From NCBI GenBank assembly GCA_002733105.1, contig NVUI01000006.1:74317-112535 (forward strand): 38,219 nt of DNA, written 5' to 3'. This stretch comes from Methylophaga sp. GTDB lineage: Bacteria > Pseudomonadota > Gammaproteobacteria > Nitrosococcales > Methylophagaceae. The notes beneath the pieces are model-generated. The model was given only the letters and a program-made list of their open reading frames with translations, had not been told where the DNA came from and searched no databases. This document shows positions 18,101 through 25,127 of the stretch, one piece after another. The position numbers were made by a program, and so were the translations under genes. Within the stretch, counting starts at the first letter, position 1, and each line of letters opens with the position of its first letter.

Positions 18101-18703
18101 ATGAAATTATTTAAATGGTTAACAGCGGGCATAATGGGTGTGATGCTGGTGTCATGTGTGACAATTAATATCTATTTCCCGGCGGCGGCGGCTGAAAAAG
18201 CAGCAGATCGTATTATTGAAGATGTATGGGGGCCAGAAACTACACCTAAAGAATCAACCACACCAGAAGAGCAGCAAAGCTCTTTCAATTTACCGGAAAA
18301 AAGCTTGGTTTTAACCGTATTGAACTGGTTGGTGTCACCGGTTGAAGCCGCAGAAGTCAATATTAATATCAGTTCTCCCGCTATTAATACGTTGCAATCA
18401 CAAATGAAAGCACGTCATAGTCATTTGAAGACTCACTATGCAAGTGGGGCGATAGGATTAACAGCAGATGGTTTGATTACTATACGTGATGCTAAAGCTA
18501 TTCCGTTGAAGAGTAGGAATAGTGTTAAGCGGTTGGTCGCTGATGAAAATAAAGATCGTAAAGCGCTTTATGCTGAGATAGCACGCGCTAATGGTCACCC
18601 TGAATGGAGAGCCGATATTCAATCTACTTTTGCTCGGCGTTGGGTGAAAAAGGCTGCTAAAGGCTGGTGGTATCAGAATGGTGGCAGTTGGCAAGTTAAA
18701 TAA
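18101..18703 (+). CDS. YdbL-family (DUF1318) lipoprotein
   Basis: 200 residues with a lipoprotein signal (VMLVSC, lipidated C19) right after a basic, hydrophobic leader. A short beta segment VTINIYFPAAAAEKAADRII follows the cysteine, then a low-complexity Pro/Glu/Thr/Ser linker (about residues 47-65), a second hydrophobic stretch (LVLTVLNWLVSPVEA), and the DUF1318 domain (GLITIRDAKAIPLKSRNSVKRLVADENKDRKALYAEIA). E. coli YdbL is a soluble periplasmic protein and YnbE a separate small lipoprotein. Here the first part resembles YnbE and the last YdbL, and the internal hydrophobic stretch looks like a leftover signal peptide, so a fusion is plausible. It lies 10 bases after the YdbH-like gene. 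Confidence 0.78.
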   Translation: MKLFKWLTAGIMGVMLVSCVTINIYFPAAAAEKAADRIIEDVWGPETTPKESTTPEEQQSSFNLPEKSLVLTVLNWLVSPVEAAEVNINISSPAINTLQSQMKARHSHLKTHYASGAIGLTADGLITIRDAKAIPLKSRNSVKRLVADENKDRKALYAEIARANGHPEWRADIQSTFARRWVKKAAKGWWYQNGGSWQVK

Positions 18704-18725
18704 GTAACAAAAAAATTATTTAATA

Positions 18726-18760
18726 AATCCAGTGATGTTGTAACATCGCTGGATTTTTTA
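18726..18760 (+). terminator. Rho-independent terminator after the ydbL-like gene
   Basis: AATCCAGTGATGTT (18726-18739) pairs with AACATCGCTGGATT (18742-18755) through a 14-base stem containing one G-T pair; the tip must open in practice. It is followed by a run of T (18754-18759). It closes the transcript that started upstream in the lepA/cysM region and isolates rlmD. Confidence 0.9.
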
Positions 18761-18781
18761 TTTTACCTTTAGAGATTGAGT

Positions 18782-20116
18782 ATGGCACGACGACACCGCA
18801 GAAAAAAATTACCGCAAGATCCTGTAGAAGCAACGATAGAGTCCTTATCTCATGAAGGGCGAGGTATTGCACGAATTGATGGAAAAACAATCTTTGTTGA
18901 TGGTGCGCTCGTAAAAGAGACGGTTAAGTTTATTTACACTAAAAAACATAGTAAATATGATGAAGGTAAGGTGGTTGAAATACTAAGCTCTGCCAGCAAG
19001 GATCGTGTTGAGGCTAAATGTCAGCACTTTGGTGTATGTGGTGGTTGCAGTCTGATGCATATGTCACCTGAAGCACAGTTAGCCTTAAAGCAAAACACCT
19101 TAGAAGAGCATTTAACTCACTTTGGTAATCTTGCACCACAACATTGGTTGGCCCCATTGAAAGGGCCATTATGGGGCTATCGGCGCAAGGCACGTTTAGG
19201 CGTCAAACATGTGGCAAAAAAAGAGCGTGTACTGGTCGGATTTAGAGAGAAAGGTTCGCCGTATTTGGCGGTATTGGAACAGTGTGAGGTATTGGATCAA
19301 CGGGTAGGATCTCGATTAGCAGAGCTGGGTTCAATGATTGCTAAATTAGCAGCATATAACCGTATTGCTCAAATTGAAGTAGCGATGGATGATGAGCACA
19401 CCGCGTTAATTTTTAGAAATCTTGATCCTTTGTCGGAACAAGATCAGCAAGCGTTAATTGTTTATGGACGAGCTAATGATTTGTGGATTTATTTACAATC
19501 AGGTGGCCCTGACACGGTAACACCACTATGGCCTGATAACCCGCAGTTGAGTTATGCACCAGAAGAGGGTTTGCATTTAGATTTTGGGCCTAATGATTTT
19601 ACGCAAGTGAATGCGGGTATTAATCATAAAATGATTCAACGGGCGATGGAATTACTAGATATTGATGCACAAGATCGTATTTTAGATTTATTTTGTGGCC
19701 TAGGTAATTTTACCTTACCTTTAGCAAAGCGTGTTATGGAAGTCGTTGGCGTGGAAGGAGATGAAACCTTAGTCAGACATGCGCGCGATAACGCGATTAA
19801 AAATAATTTAGCTAACGCTATCTTTGAGCAAGCAGATTTGACACAAACTGCATTAAAAGATTACCCATGGGCCAAAGATGGCTTTAATAAAATTTTACTA
19901 GATCCACCACGCAGTGGTGCTTTTGAAGTTTTACATCAACTTGCGGCTCTAGGGGCAGAGAGATTGGTGTATGTATCATGCAATCCCGCTACGTTAGCAC
20001 GTGATGCCGGAGAGTTAGTGAATAAACATGGATATACCCTTGAATCAGCAGGGGTAATGGACATGTTTCCACATACAACTCATGTTGAATCTATAGCGCT
20101 GTTTATTAAGCCATAA
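18782..20116 (+). CDS. rlmD: 23S rRNA (uracil-1939-C5)-methyltransferase
   Basis: 444 residues from ATG 18782 (an in-frame TTG lies two codons upstream). Order of domains: a TRAM domain (VEATIESLSHEGRGIARIDGKTIFVDGAL), an Fe-S cysteine cluster (KCQHFGVCGGCSLMHM plus a later Cys in LEQCEVLD), and a SAM-dependent methyltransferase fold with DLFCGLGNFTLPLA. The catalytic cysteine is C400 in YVSCNPATLARD, and the DPPRSG motif is intact. Length fits RlmD/RumA (E. coli 433). It methylates U1939 of 23S rRNA. It stands alone between a terminator and a long intergenic leader. Confidence 0.95.
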   Translation: MARRHRRKKLPQDPVEATIESLSHEGRGIARIDGKTIFVDGALVKETVKFIYTKKHSKYDEGKVVEILSSASKDRVEAKCQHFGVCGGCSLMHMSPEAQLALKQNTLEEHLTHFGNLAPQHWLAPLKGPLWGYRRKARLGVKHVAKKERVLVGFREKGSPYLAVLEQCEVLDQRVGSRLAELGSMIAKLAAYNRIAQIEVAMDDEHTALIFRNLDPLSEQDQQALIVYGRANDLWIYLQSGGPDTVTPLWPDNPQLSYAPEEGLHLDFGPNDFTQVNAGINHKMIQRAMELLDIDAQDRILDLFCGLGNFTLPLAKRVMEVVGVEGDETLVRHARDNAIKNNLANAIFEQADLTQTALKDYPWAKDGFNKILLDPPRSGAFEVLHQLAALGAERLVYVSCNPATLARDAGELVNKHGYTLESAGVMDMFPHTTHVESIALFIKP

Positions 20117-20193
20117 GTACCCTGGACAGTTACTCACCATCGTATTTTTTCGGTTCAATGATGGGTAATTTATACAGTAACTAGGTGTAATGA

Positions 20194-20221
20194 GGATACC
20201 CCCCCATAAAGTGGGGTATCC
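20194..20221. other. Perfect stem-loop in the rlmD/VPLPA-CTERM gap
   Basis: GGATACCCC (20194-20202) pairs perfectly with GGGGTATCC (20213-20221) across a 10-base loop. No T tract follows on the plus strand, so it is not a standard intrinsic terminator, though it may still end or stabilise the rlmD mRNA. It sits 45 bases upstream of the proposed riboswitch. Confidence 0.6.
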
Positions 20222-20265
20222 GAAGTCACTTTTATATGGTCCAATACTGTTGCAAATTTACTTAA

Positions 20266-20335
20266 TTAGCCAACCTTGGTGTGAATCAAGCAACGGAAAG
20301 CTACAGATCTTTATAAACAAAGATGGCTGAGCTGA
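20266..20335 (+). promoter_or_regulatory. Probable cyclic-di-GMP-I (GEMM) riboswitch
   Basis: The 70 bases fold as the GEMM-I aptamer does. An outer stem TTAGC/GCTGA (20266-20270 with 20331-20335) encloses CAACC, then a hairpin TTGGT-GTGA-ATCAA (20276-20289) whose loop GTGA is a GNRA tetraloop as in the family. A GCAACGGAAAGC junction follows, close to the consensus GACGCAAAGC, then a second hairpin ATCTTT/AAAGAT (20307-20312 with 20319-20324) and GGCTGAGCTG. Just after it CTGA-ATTT-TCAG (20332-20343) could form an alternative hairpin that competes with the outer stem beside the ribosome binding site AGGAAGGAA. The downstream gene is a VPLPA-CTERM protein, a frequent target class for c-di-GMP control. 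One junction base differs from consensus, and a covariance-model search has not been done. Confidence 0.62.
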
Positions 20336-20357
20336 ATTTTCAGGAAGGAAATCAAAG

Positions 20358-20951
20358 ATGAAAAAAACGATACTTATATTAACTGCACTATTATTTTCAG
20401 TGCAAGCACAAGCTGCTTTAGTGGGAACTTTAGGTGGGAAAATTATTGGCGCAGTAAGTATTCAAGAAGATAGCCCAACCAATAGACGTCAACAAGGCTT
20501 TGATGAACAACAAGGTGTTCTCTTGACTAAAATGATCAAAGTTGACGGTGGTTTTATCGCTAAAGGGACAAAGGTTGATAGTCATATTATCTTTTTTAAT
20601 ACTAAAGGTAATAAATACGGAGCTAGTAAAGCGTTATGGAAATTTGATGGTCAGATTTTAGGTGTTATGTCAGACAAAAAAGGCCGGCTGATGAATAAGA
20701 CAAATGACATATTTGCTGCATTTGATGATTATTTCACCACAGGGAAAAGTCTTCCTTTTAATGCCGCAGGTATGGAAGGTAGAGATGGATATTTTATTAA
20801 TGCGATGGTATTAGGCGTATTTATGGAAGTGACTGAGCCAGGCGACTGGATCCGTGTAATTACGGCTTCGGCGGTTCCTATTCCTGCTGCAATTTGGTTG
20901 TTTGGCTCGGCTCTGCTTGGTTTTGTGGGTATGCGCAGACGATCTAAATAA
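20358..20951 (+). CDS. VPLPA-CTERM sorting domain-containing secreted protein
   Basis: 197 residues with a signal peptide (KTILILTALLFSVQAQA, cut after A19). A globular exported part of unknown fold includes two GG/G-rich turns and a conserved-looking FDDYFTTGKSLPFNAAGMEGRDGYF segment (key residues within 123-150). The tail is a clear exosortase sorting signal: VPIPAAIWLFGSALLGFVG (about residues 174-192) and then basic MRRRSK. In the family such proteins are cut and anchored or released by an exosortase (XrtA-type), often in step with exopolysaccharide secretion. No exosortase gene is in the window. The long leader with the riboswitch upstream and its own terminator make this a single-gene transcript. 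Confidence 0.88.
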   Translation: MKKTILILTALLFSVQAQAALVGTLGGKIIGAVSIQEDSPTNRRQQGFDEQQGVLLTKMIKVDGGFIAKGTKVDSHIIFFNTKGNKYGASKALWKFDGQILGVMSDKKGRLMNKTNDIFAAFDDYFTTGKSLPFNAAGMEGRDGYFINAMVLGVFMEVTEPGDWIRVITASAVPIPAAIWLFGSALLGFVGMRRRSK

Positions 20952-20970
20952 CATAGTTTAATAAGCGATT

Positions 20971-21006
20971 AAAAAGCCATGATGAGAAAATCATCATGGC
21001 TTTTTT
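20971..21006 (+). terminator. Rho-independent terminator after the VPLPA-CTERM gene
   Basis: AAAAAGCCATGATGA (20971-20985) pairs with TCATCATGGCTTTTT across a GAAAA loop and continues into TTTTTT. The stem is about 15 bases and symmetrical, so it may work in both directions. It lies 37 bases before the AlkD-like gene. Confidence 0.92.
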
Positions 21007-21042
21007 ATTGCCTAAATTTTACTATCTGTCTAAGATCATTTT

Positions 21043-22167
21043 ATGGATAAACCAATATTGATGAAAGATAGATTAGGTAAGGATGCTGTAAGACATATCA
21101 GTCATATTTTATCATTAGTGATAGATGATTTTCCTACACAAAGTTTTATTGCTGATGCTGAAGATGGGCTTTATAAATTAGAGCTTAAACAGCGAGTTGA
21201 CTTTTTAATTGTTATTCTTGCAAAATATTTGCCTAGTAATTTTGCTAAAACAGCTTCAATTTTAATGGCATTAAAAGATGATTGGATTGTCCATTCAGAG
21301 AATAAAGATGTCGATAATTTTGCGGCTTGGCCATTAATAGATTATGTTGCTGTGTATGGTTTGCAAGAGCCAGAATTGTCATTAGAACTATTAAAAAAGC
21401 TAAGCCCCCTATTTTCAGCTGAGTTTGCAATTCGGCCTTTTATTGAGCAGCATTTTGAACTAAGCTATTCACAGCTTTTAATTTGGTGCACAGATCCTGA
21501 TGAGCATGTACGACGATTAGCATCAGAAGGTATACGCCCCCGATTGCCTTGGGGCAAACAATTGACACAATTTTGTGAAAATCCTGATGCTATCTTTCCA
21601 ATCCTTGAATACCTCAAAGACGATAGCAGCCTTTATGTGCGTAAATCAGTGGCCAATAACTTAAATGATATTTCTAAAGATCATCCGGATAAAGTGATAG
21701 CCTTGTGTCAACGTTGGCTCAATGGTGCAACAGAGCAACGTAAGTGGCTTATTCGGCATGCACTACGTAGTTTGGTGAAAGCAGGTAAGCCAGAGGTATT
21801 TCCACTATTGGGATATACAGCAGATCCACAAGTCCAGTTAATCGCCTTTGAGTTGAATAAGACAATTTTGCAGTTTGGCCAAAAAATAGAGTTGTCGATA
21901 TCACTATTATCAGTGTCGACTAAACAACAATCTATCGTTGTTGATTACAAAGTGCACTATGTTAAGGCTAACGGTTTGACAACGAGTAAGGTGTTTAAAT
22001 GGAAAAATATTTCATTAGCTGGCCAGCAGCAACTCTTATTGAGTAAACAACATGCTTTTAAGCCAATTTCTACGCGACAATATTATTCAGGTAGTCACAG
22101 TATCGAAATTATGCTTAATGGGATTAGTTATGGTATTAATCAGTTTGAACTACAGATCAAGACATGA
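21043..22167 (+). CDS. AlkD-like HEAT-repeat DNA alkylation repair protein
   Basis: 374 residues of mostly alpha-helical HEAT-like repeats. The middle contains the family-type pattern DEHVRRLASEGIRPRLPWG, then DSSLYVRKSVANNLNDISKDHPDKVI and RKWLIRHALRSLVKAGKPE, which are characteristic of the AlkD/COG4335 branch. The last about 90 residues (ISLLSVSTKQQSIVVDYKVHYVKANG) change to beta strands, a separate C-terminal domain also seen in longer AlkD-like proteins. In Bacillus AlkD removes N3- and N7-alkylpurines. Whether this branch is an active glycosylase is not certain. The 3' end overlaps a tiny gene on the opposite strand by 11 bases. Confidence 0.8.
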   Translation: MDKPILMKDRLGKDAVRHISHILSLVIDDFPTQSFIADAEDGLYKLELKQRVDFLIVILAKYLPSNFAKTASILMALKDDWIVHSENKDVDNFAAWPLIDYVAVYGLQEPELSLELLKKLSPLFSAEFAIRPFIEQHFELSYSQLLIWCTDPDEHVRRLASEGIRPRLPWGKQLTQFCENPDAIFPILEYLKDDSSLYVRKSVANNLNDISKDHPDKVIALCQRWLNGATEQRKWLIRHALRSLVKAGKPEVFPLLGYTADPQVQLIAFELNKTILQFGQKIELSISLLSVSTKQQSIVVDYKVHYVKANGLTTSKVFKWKNISLAGQQQLLLSKQHAFKPISTRQYYSGSHSIEIMLNGISYGINQFELQIKT

Positions 22168-22261
22168 TTAAGCCATAAACGACTAAACCAATCCATGAGA
22201 GTGCAAAGGCAAAAATAATGCCCGTAAAATTATTAATAACCCATTTTTCTAGCTTTCCCAT
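22157..22261 (-). CDS. 34-residue membrane protein, copy A (paralogue of copy B)
   Basis: ATG at 22261, stop TGA at 22157-22159. The product starts MGKLEKWVINNF and ends WIGLVVYGLIMS: a short amphipathic head with charged residues K3, E5 and K6, then one hydrophobic helix of about 20 residues. A GAGGC ribosome binding site lies about 7 bases upstream. It shares 21 of 34 positions, without gaps, with a second tiny gene 168 bases upstream on the same strand (22429-22533), which is strong evidence that both are translated. It lies after a terminator, so it needs its own promoter or read-through. The family is not one I recognise; small subunits of membrane complexes and single-helix stress peptides are possibilities. 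Confidence 0.75.
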   Translation of the reverse strand: MGKLEKWVINNFTGIIFAFALSWIGLVVYGLIMS

Positions 22262-22376
22262 AGCAAATGCCTCAATATTTAATGTTATTTAGTAACAGTG
22301 ATAGTGTTACTGATTAACTGAATATTGGCATTGATATGGATCAACAATCGCGTTGATAGAAGGGTTTTGTTAAGGC

Positions 22377-22409
22377 AAAAAAAAACCAGTCGCCTAGGAC
22401 TGGTTTTTT
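22377..22409 (-). terminator. Bidirectional intrinsic terminator between the two 34-residue genes
   Basis: AAAAAACCAGTC (22380-22391) pairs with GACTGGTTTTTT (22398-22409) across a 6-base loop GCCTAG. A/T runs on both sides give a U tract in either direction. On the minus strand it ends the SulP-copy B transcript. On the plus strand it could protect against read-through from the AlkD-like gene. Confidence 0.9.
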
Positions 22410-22428
22410 GTCAAAATAGTATTTTTGC

Positions 22429-22533
22429 TTATGAGTTAATAAGGCCATAGGCAATAAGCCCGATCCAAAATGCACAAAATGAAAAAATAATGGTGCTAAA
22501 ATTTTCTATGATCCATTTTTCTAGTGCTGCCAT
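22429..22533 (-). CDS. 34-residue membrane protein, copy B, directly behind SulP
   Basis: ATG at 22533, stop TAA at 22429-22431. The product starts MAALEKWIIENF and ends FWIGLIAYGLINS: amphipathic LEKW head, then one membrane helix. AGAGG lies about 8 bases upstream of the start as ribosome binding site. It begins 55 bases after the stop of the SulP transporter gene on the same strand and is followed at once by a terminator, so it is probably the last gene of the sulP transcript. Shared core with copy A: L-E-K-W-x-I-x-N-F-x-x-I-I-F-x-F, then W-I-G-L-x-x-Y-G-L-I-x-S. The position suggests a small partner of the transporter, which is inference. No family is recognised. Confidence 0.78.
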   Translation of the reverse strand: MAALEKWIIENFSTIIFSFCAFWIGLIAYGLINS

Positions 22534-22588
22534 AACTTGCCTCTTTAATCGTTCACGTATTGGCCAAATAATAGCAGATTACGAGAGC

Positions 22589-24118
22589 CTATGCCAGTTT
22601 ATCATCAGCAACATGATAGTGAGGATCTTCTAATACATTTACCTCAATTAAGTCATCTGCGTTAGAGAGAAGTTGTTTACATTCCTCACTTAAATGACGT
22701 AAATGTAGCGTTTTTCCTGCCTTTATATAGCGTTCAGCAAGATTGTCGATCGCTTCAATAGCTGAATGGTCATAAACGCGTGAGTTTTTAAACTCTAAGA
22801 TCACATCATCAGGGTCAGATTTTGGGTTAAACATTTCGGAGAAATTACGTACTGAACCAAAAAATAATGGGCCATTTAATTCATGCACTTTTGAGCCTTG
22901 TTCATTAGTATAACTATTGATATAAAGATGCTTGGCATGTTGCCACGCAAATACAAGTGCAGAAAGGATGATACCAACAATAACGGCAATAGCTAGATCG
23001 GTAAATACAGTGATCACCGTTACAGCAATACCAATGAATAGATCAGGAAGAGGGATACGACCAAGTAGTCGGAAACTGGCCCATTCAAATGTGCTTAAAA
23101 CGACCATAAACATCACACCTGTTAATACAGCAATCGGGATGATTTCAATGAGAGGTGATGCGAATAATATAAAGGCGAGCAAGAATAATGCTGCAGATAT
23201 ACCTGATAGGCGTCCGCGACCACCAGAGTTAATATTGATCATGCTTTGACCAATCATGGCGCAACCACCCATACCGCCAAAGAAGCCCGTGACAGTATTA
23301 GCAATACCTTGGCCGATACATTCTTTATTTGGACGGCCTGTCGTCTCCGTTATTTCATCAATGAGTGTCAGTGTTAACAATGACTCAATTAACCCGATCA
23401 AAGCAAGAATAATGGCATAAGGGGCGATAATAAATAATGTTTCCCAGCTTAGGGGGACCGAGGGGATGCTCAGGGTAGGAAAGCCACCAGCAATAGATGC
23501 CATGTCACCAACAGAGCGAATATCAAGATCGAGCCCAATAGCCAATAAGGTCACAATGACTATTGCTGCTAATGATGAAGGTACTGCTTTGGTTATTTTG
23601 GGTAAAAAATGGCTGATAAACATCGTTAAGCCAATGAGGGCTAACATGAGGTACAAGGCATTCCCTGTCATCCATTGGCCGACTCCGCTGGCATCTTCAA
23701 CTTTAAATAATTTAAGCTGCGCGAGGAAAATAACTAAAGCTAAACCATTTACAAAACCGAGCATAACAGGGTGAGGTACCATGCGTATAAATTTACCGAG
23801 ATGAAACACACCGGCAAGAATTTGAAATATTCCCATTAACACCACAGTGGCAAATAAATATTCCACCCCATGTTCGGCAACTAAAGCGACCATGACCACC
23901 GCTAAAGCACCGGTAGCGCCTGAAATCATGCCTGGTCGACCGCCGATTACGGCAGTAATTATGCCAACAAGAAATGCGGCATATAGCCCTACTAACGGTT
24001 GCACACCTGCGACAAAAGCGAAAGCAACCGCTTCTGGCACTAATGCTAAGGCAACTGTTAAACCTGATAAAACGTCATTTTTTATATTTTGTGGGCGTTG
24101 AGTAAGTAGATTAAACAT
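22589..24118 (-). CDS. SulP-family anion transporter with STAS domain
   Basis: 509 residues. About 10-12 membrane helices occupy the first about 390 residues, with family motifs [48 protein letters not shown] and [13 protein letters not shown] cytosolic STAS domain follows from about residue 410 ([38 protein letters not shown]). SulP proteins move sulfate, bicarbonate or other anions, usually with sodium or protons. The substrate cannot be read from sequence. A beta-carbonic anhydrase lies about 6.4 kb away but is not in the same transcript, so a bicarbonate role is only possible. Copy B of a 34-residue membrane protein follows on the same strand. Confidence 0.93.
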   Translation of the reverse strand: MFNLLTQRPQNIKNDVLSGLTVALALVPEAVAFAFVAGVQPLVGLYAAFLVGIITAVIGGRPGMISGATGALAVVMVALVAEHGVEYLFATVVLMGIFQILAGVFHLGKFIRMVPHPVMLGFVNGLALVIFLAQLKLFKVEDASGVGQWMTGNALYLMLALIGLTMFISHFLPKITKAVPSSLAAIVIVTLLAIGLDLDIRSVGDMASIAGGFPTLSIPSVPLSWETLFIIAPYAIILALIGLIESLLTLTLIDEITETTGRPNKECIGQGIANTVTGFFGGMGGCAMIGQSMININSGGRGRLSGISAALFLLAFILFASPLIEIIPIAVLTGVMFMVVLSTFEWASFRLLGRIPLPDLFIGIAVTVITVFTDLAIAVIVGIILSALVFAWQHAKHLYINSYTNEQGSKVHELNGPLFFGSVRNFSEMFNPKSDPDDVILEFKNSRVYDHSAIEAIDNLAERYIKAGKTLHLRHLSEECKQLLSNADDLIEVNVLEDPHYHVADDKLA

Positions 24119-24438
24119 TAAATACCTTATTTTGTGTACTTAAACCTGAGCAAGCTCAGATAATTCTGAACTAAAAGTTTAGACGTTTGTAGTTTGAACT
24201 GAGAATGATGAAAGTATTTAGCATCGAGATGATGCATAAATGTGTGTGATCAAAGGCAGTCATTATGCTAAAAAATGACTGTAAAGTCTAGCTGTTAGCT
24301 TGTTTTTAGCTTTATGTTGGGTTGGTAAAATGATTTGAAATAATATTATTTTTGAAGGTTCTGATAGAAATAACTTGCTTTTTAGCTGCTTGTTCTCTAT
24401 ATTTTCTCTTCTCACTATTTTCTCAGTCGGGGTGGAAA
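24119..24438. promoter_or_regulatory. Divergent control region between sulP and lexA
   Basis: 320 bases without a convincing gene, rich in dyads: CTGAGC-AA-GCTCAG (24146-24159), CTGAACT-AAA-AGTTTAG (24166-24182), GCATC/GATGC, and CAGTCATT/AATGACTG (24257-24264 with 24274-24281). These are operator-like and could serve SulP control or LexA autoregulation. None is a clean E. coli-type SOS box (CTG-N10-CAG), which fits the different recognition helix of this LexA. An open frame continues upstream of lexA through a hydrophobic stretch, but only from a TTG and without a good ribosome binding site. Confidence 0.4.
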
Positions 24439-25056
24439 GTGCTTACGGAACGCCAACAGGATACGCTCACTTTTATTCAACATTATATTCGTGATCATGG
24501 ACGTTCACCTTTAGTTGCCGAGATTGCTGATGGATTAGGCATTAGCTCTCAAGGCACAACTCATCGATATATCCAGGCGCTAGTGAATGCCGGATTATTA
24601 GAGCGAAATGTAGGGAGAACAAGGGGATTACAATTAATTAATCAGCATGATGATCAACCTGAACAACCGATCTTGTCAGTGATTTTACCGGTCATGGGAA
24701 AAATTGCTGCGGGCAGGTTAATTGAGGCGATCCCTGATGAATCTGAAATTGATCTAGGAGACATGTTCTCAGGTTCAAATCGATTTGTTTTAAAGGTTAA
24801 CGGTGATTCAATGATAGATAAAGCTATTCTGTCTGGAGATTGGGTCGTGATTCAGTCACAACAGACTGCAAGACACGGTGAGATAGTGGTTGCGCTTGTT
24901 GATGGTTATGATGCTACCTTAAAAACATTGCTGACTAATGATGATGGTACGGTGACATTAATGCCTGCTAATGAGAATTATGAGCCTGTAACCCTCGCTG
25001 CTGAGCGCGTCAGCATACAAGGGATTGTGGTAGGCCAGTTACGGACTTATCCTTAA
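24439..25056 (+). CDS. lexA: LexA-family SOS repressor
   Basis: 205 residues from GTG 24439, placing LTERQQDTLTFI at the N-terminus as in other LexA proteins. A winged-helix DNA-binding domain occupies residues 1-66. The autocleavage site is A91-G92 (GKIAAGRLIEA), and the Ser/Lys dyad is S124 (VNGDSMIDK) and K162 (YDATLKTL), all at spacing close to E. coli LexA (84/85, 119, 156). The recognition helix reads ISSQGTTHRYIQALVNAGLLER, differing from the E. coli SPNAAEEHLKAL type, so its operator may differ. It represses SOS genes until RecA-ssDNA promotes self-cleavage. GGGGTGG just upstream could serve as ribosome binding site. No second SOS gene such as sulA follows. Confidence 0.9.
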   Translation: MLTERQQDTLTFIQHYIRDHGRSPLVAEIADGLGISSQGTTHRYIQALVNAGLLERNVGRTRGLQLINQHDDQPEQPILSVILPVMGKIAAGRLIEAIPDESEIDLGDMFSGSNRFVLKVNGDSMIDKAILSGDWVVIQSQQTARHGEIVVALVDGYDATLKTLLTNDDGTVTLMPANENYEPVTLAAERVSIQGIVVGQLRTYP

Positions 25057-25127
25057 TAGTCAGTGATGACACAGATTTGATTCATATAACAATGTTCAAG
25101 CAAGTAGGCACCACCTTCATTTTATGG

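Noticed and set aside
20194-20221. Intrinsic terminator for rlmD
   Set aside because: The stem is strong but lacks a T tract, so it is listed only as a stem-loop.
22932-24101. Several 80-105-codon plus-strand frames opposite the SulP gene
   Set aside because: They are composition shadows of the SulP codons, with no ribosome binding sites and low-complexity Thr/Ala/Pro-rich products.
24352-24438. Hydrophobic N-terminal extension making LexA a membrane-tethered repressor
   Set aside because: It needs a TTG start without a convincing ribosome binding site, while GTG 24439 gives the normal LexA length and N-terminus.
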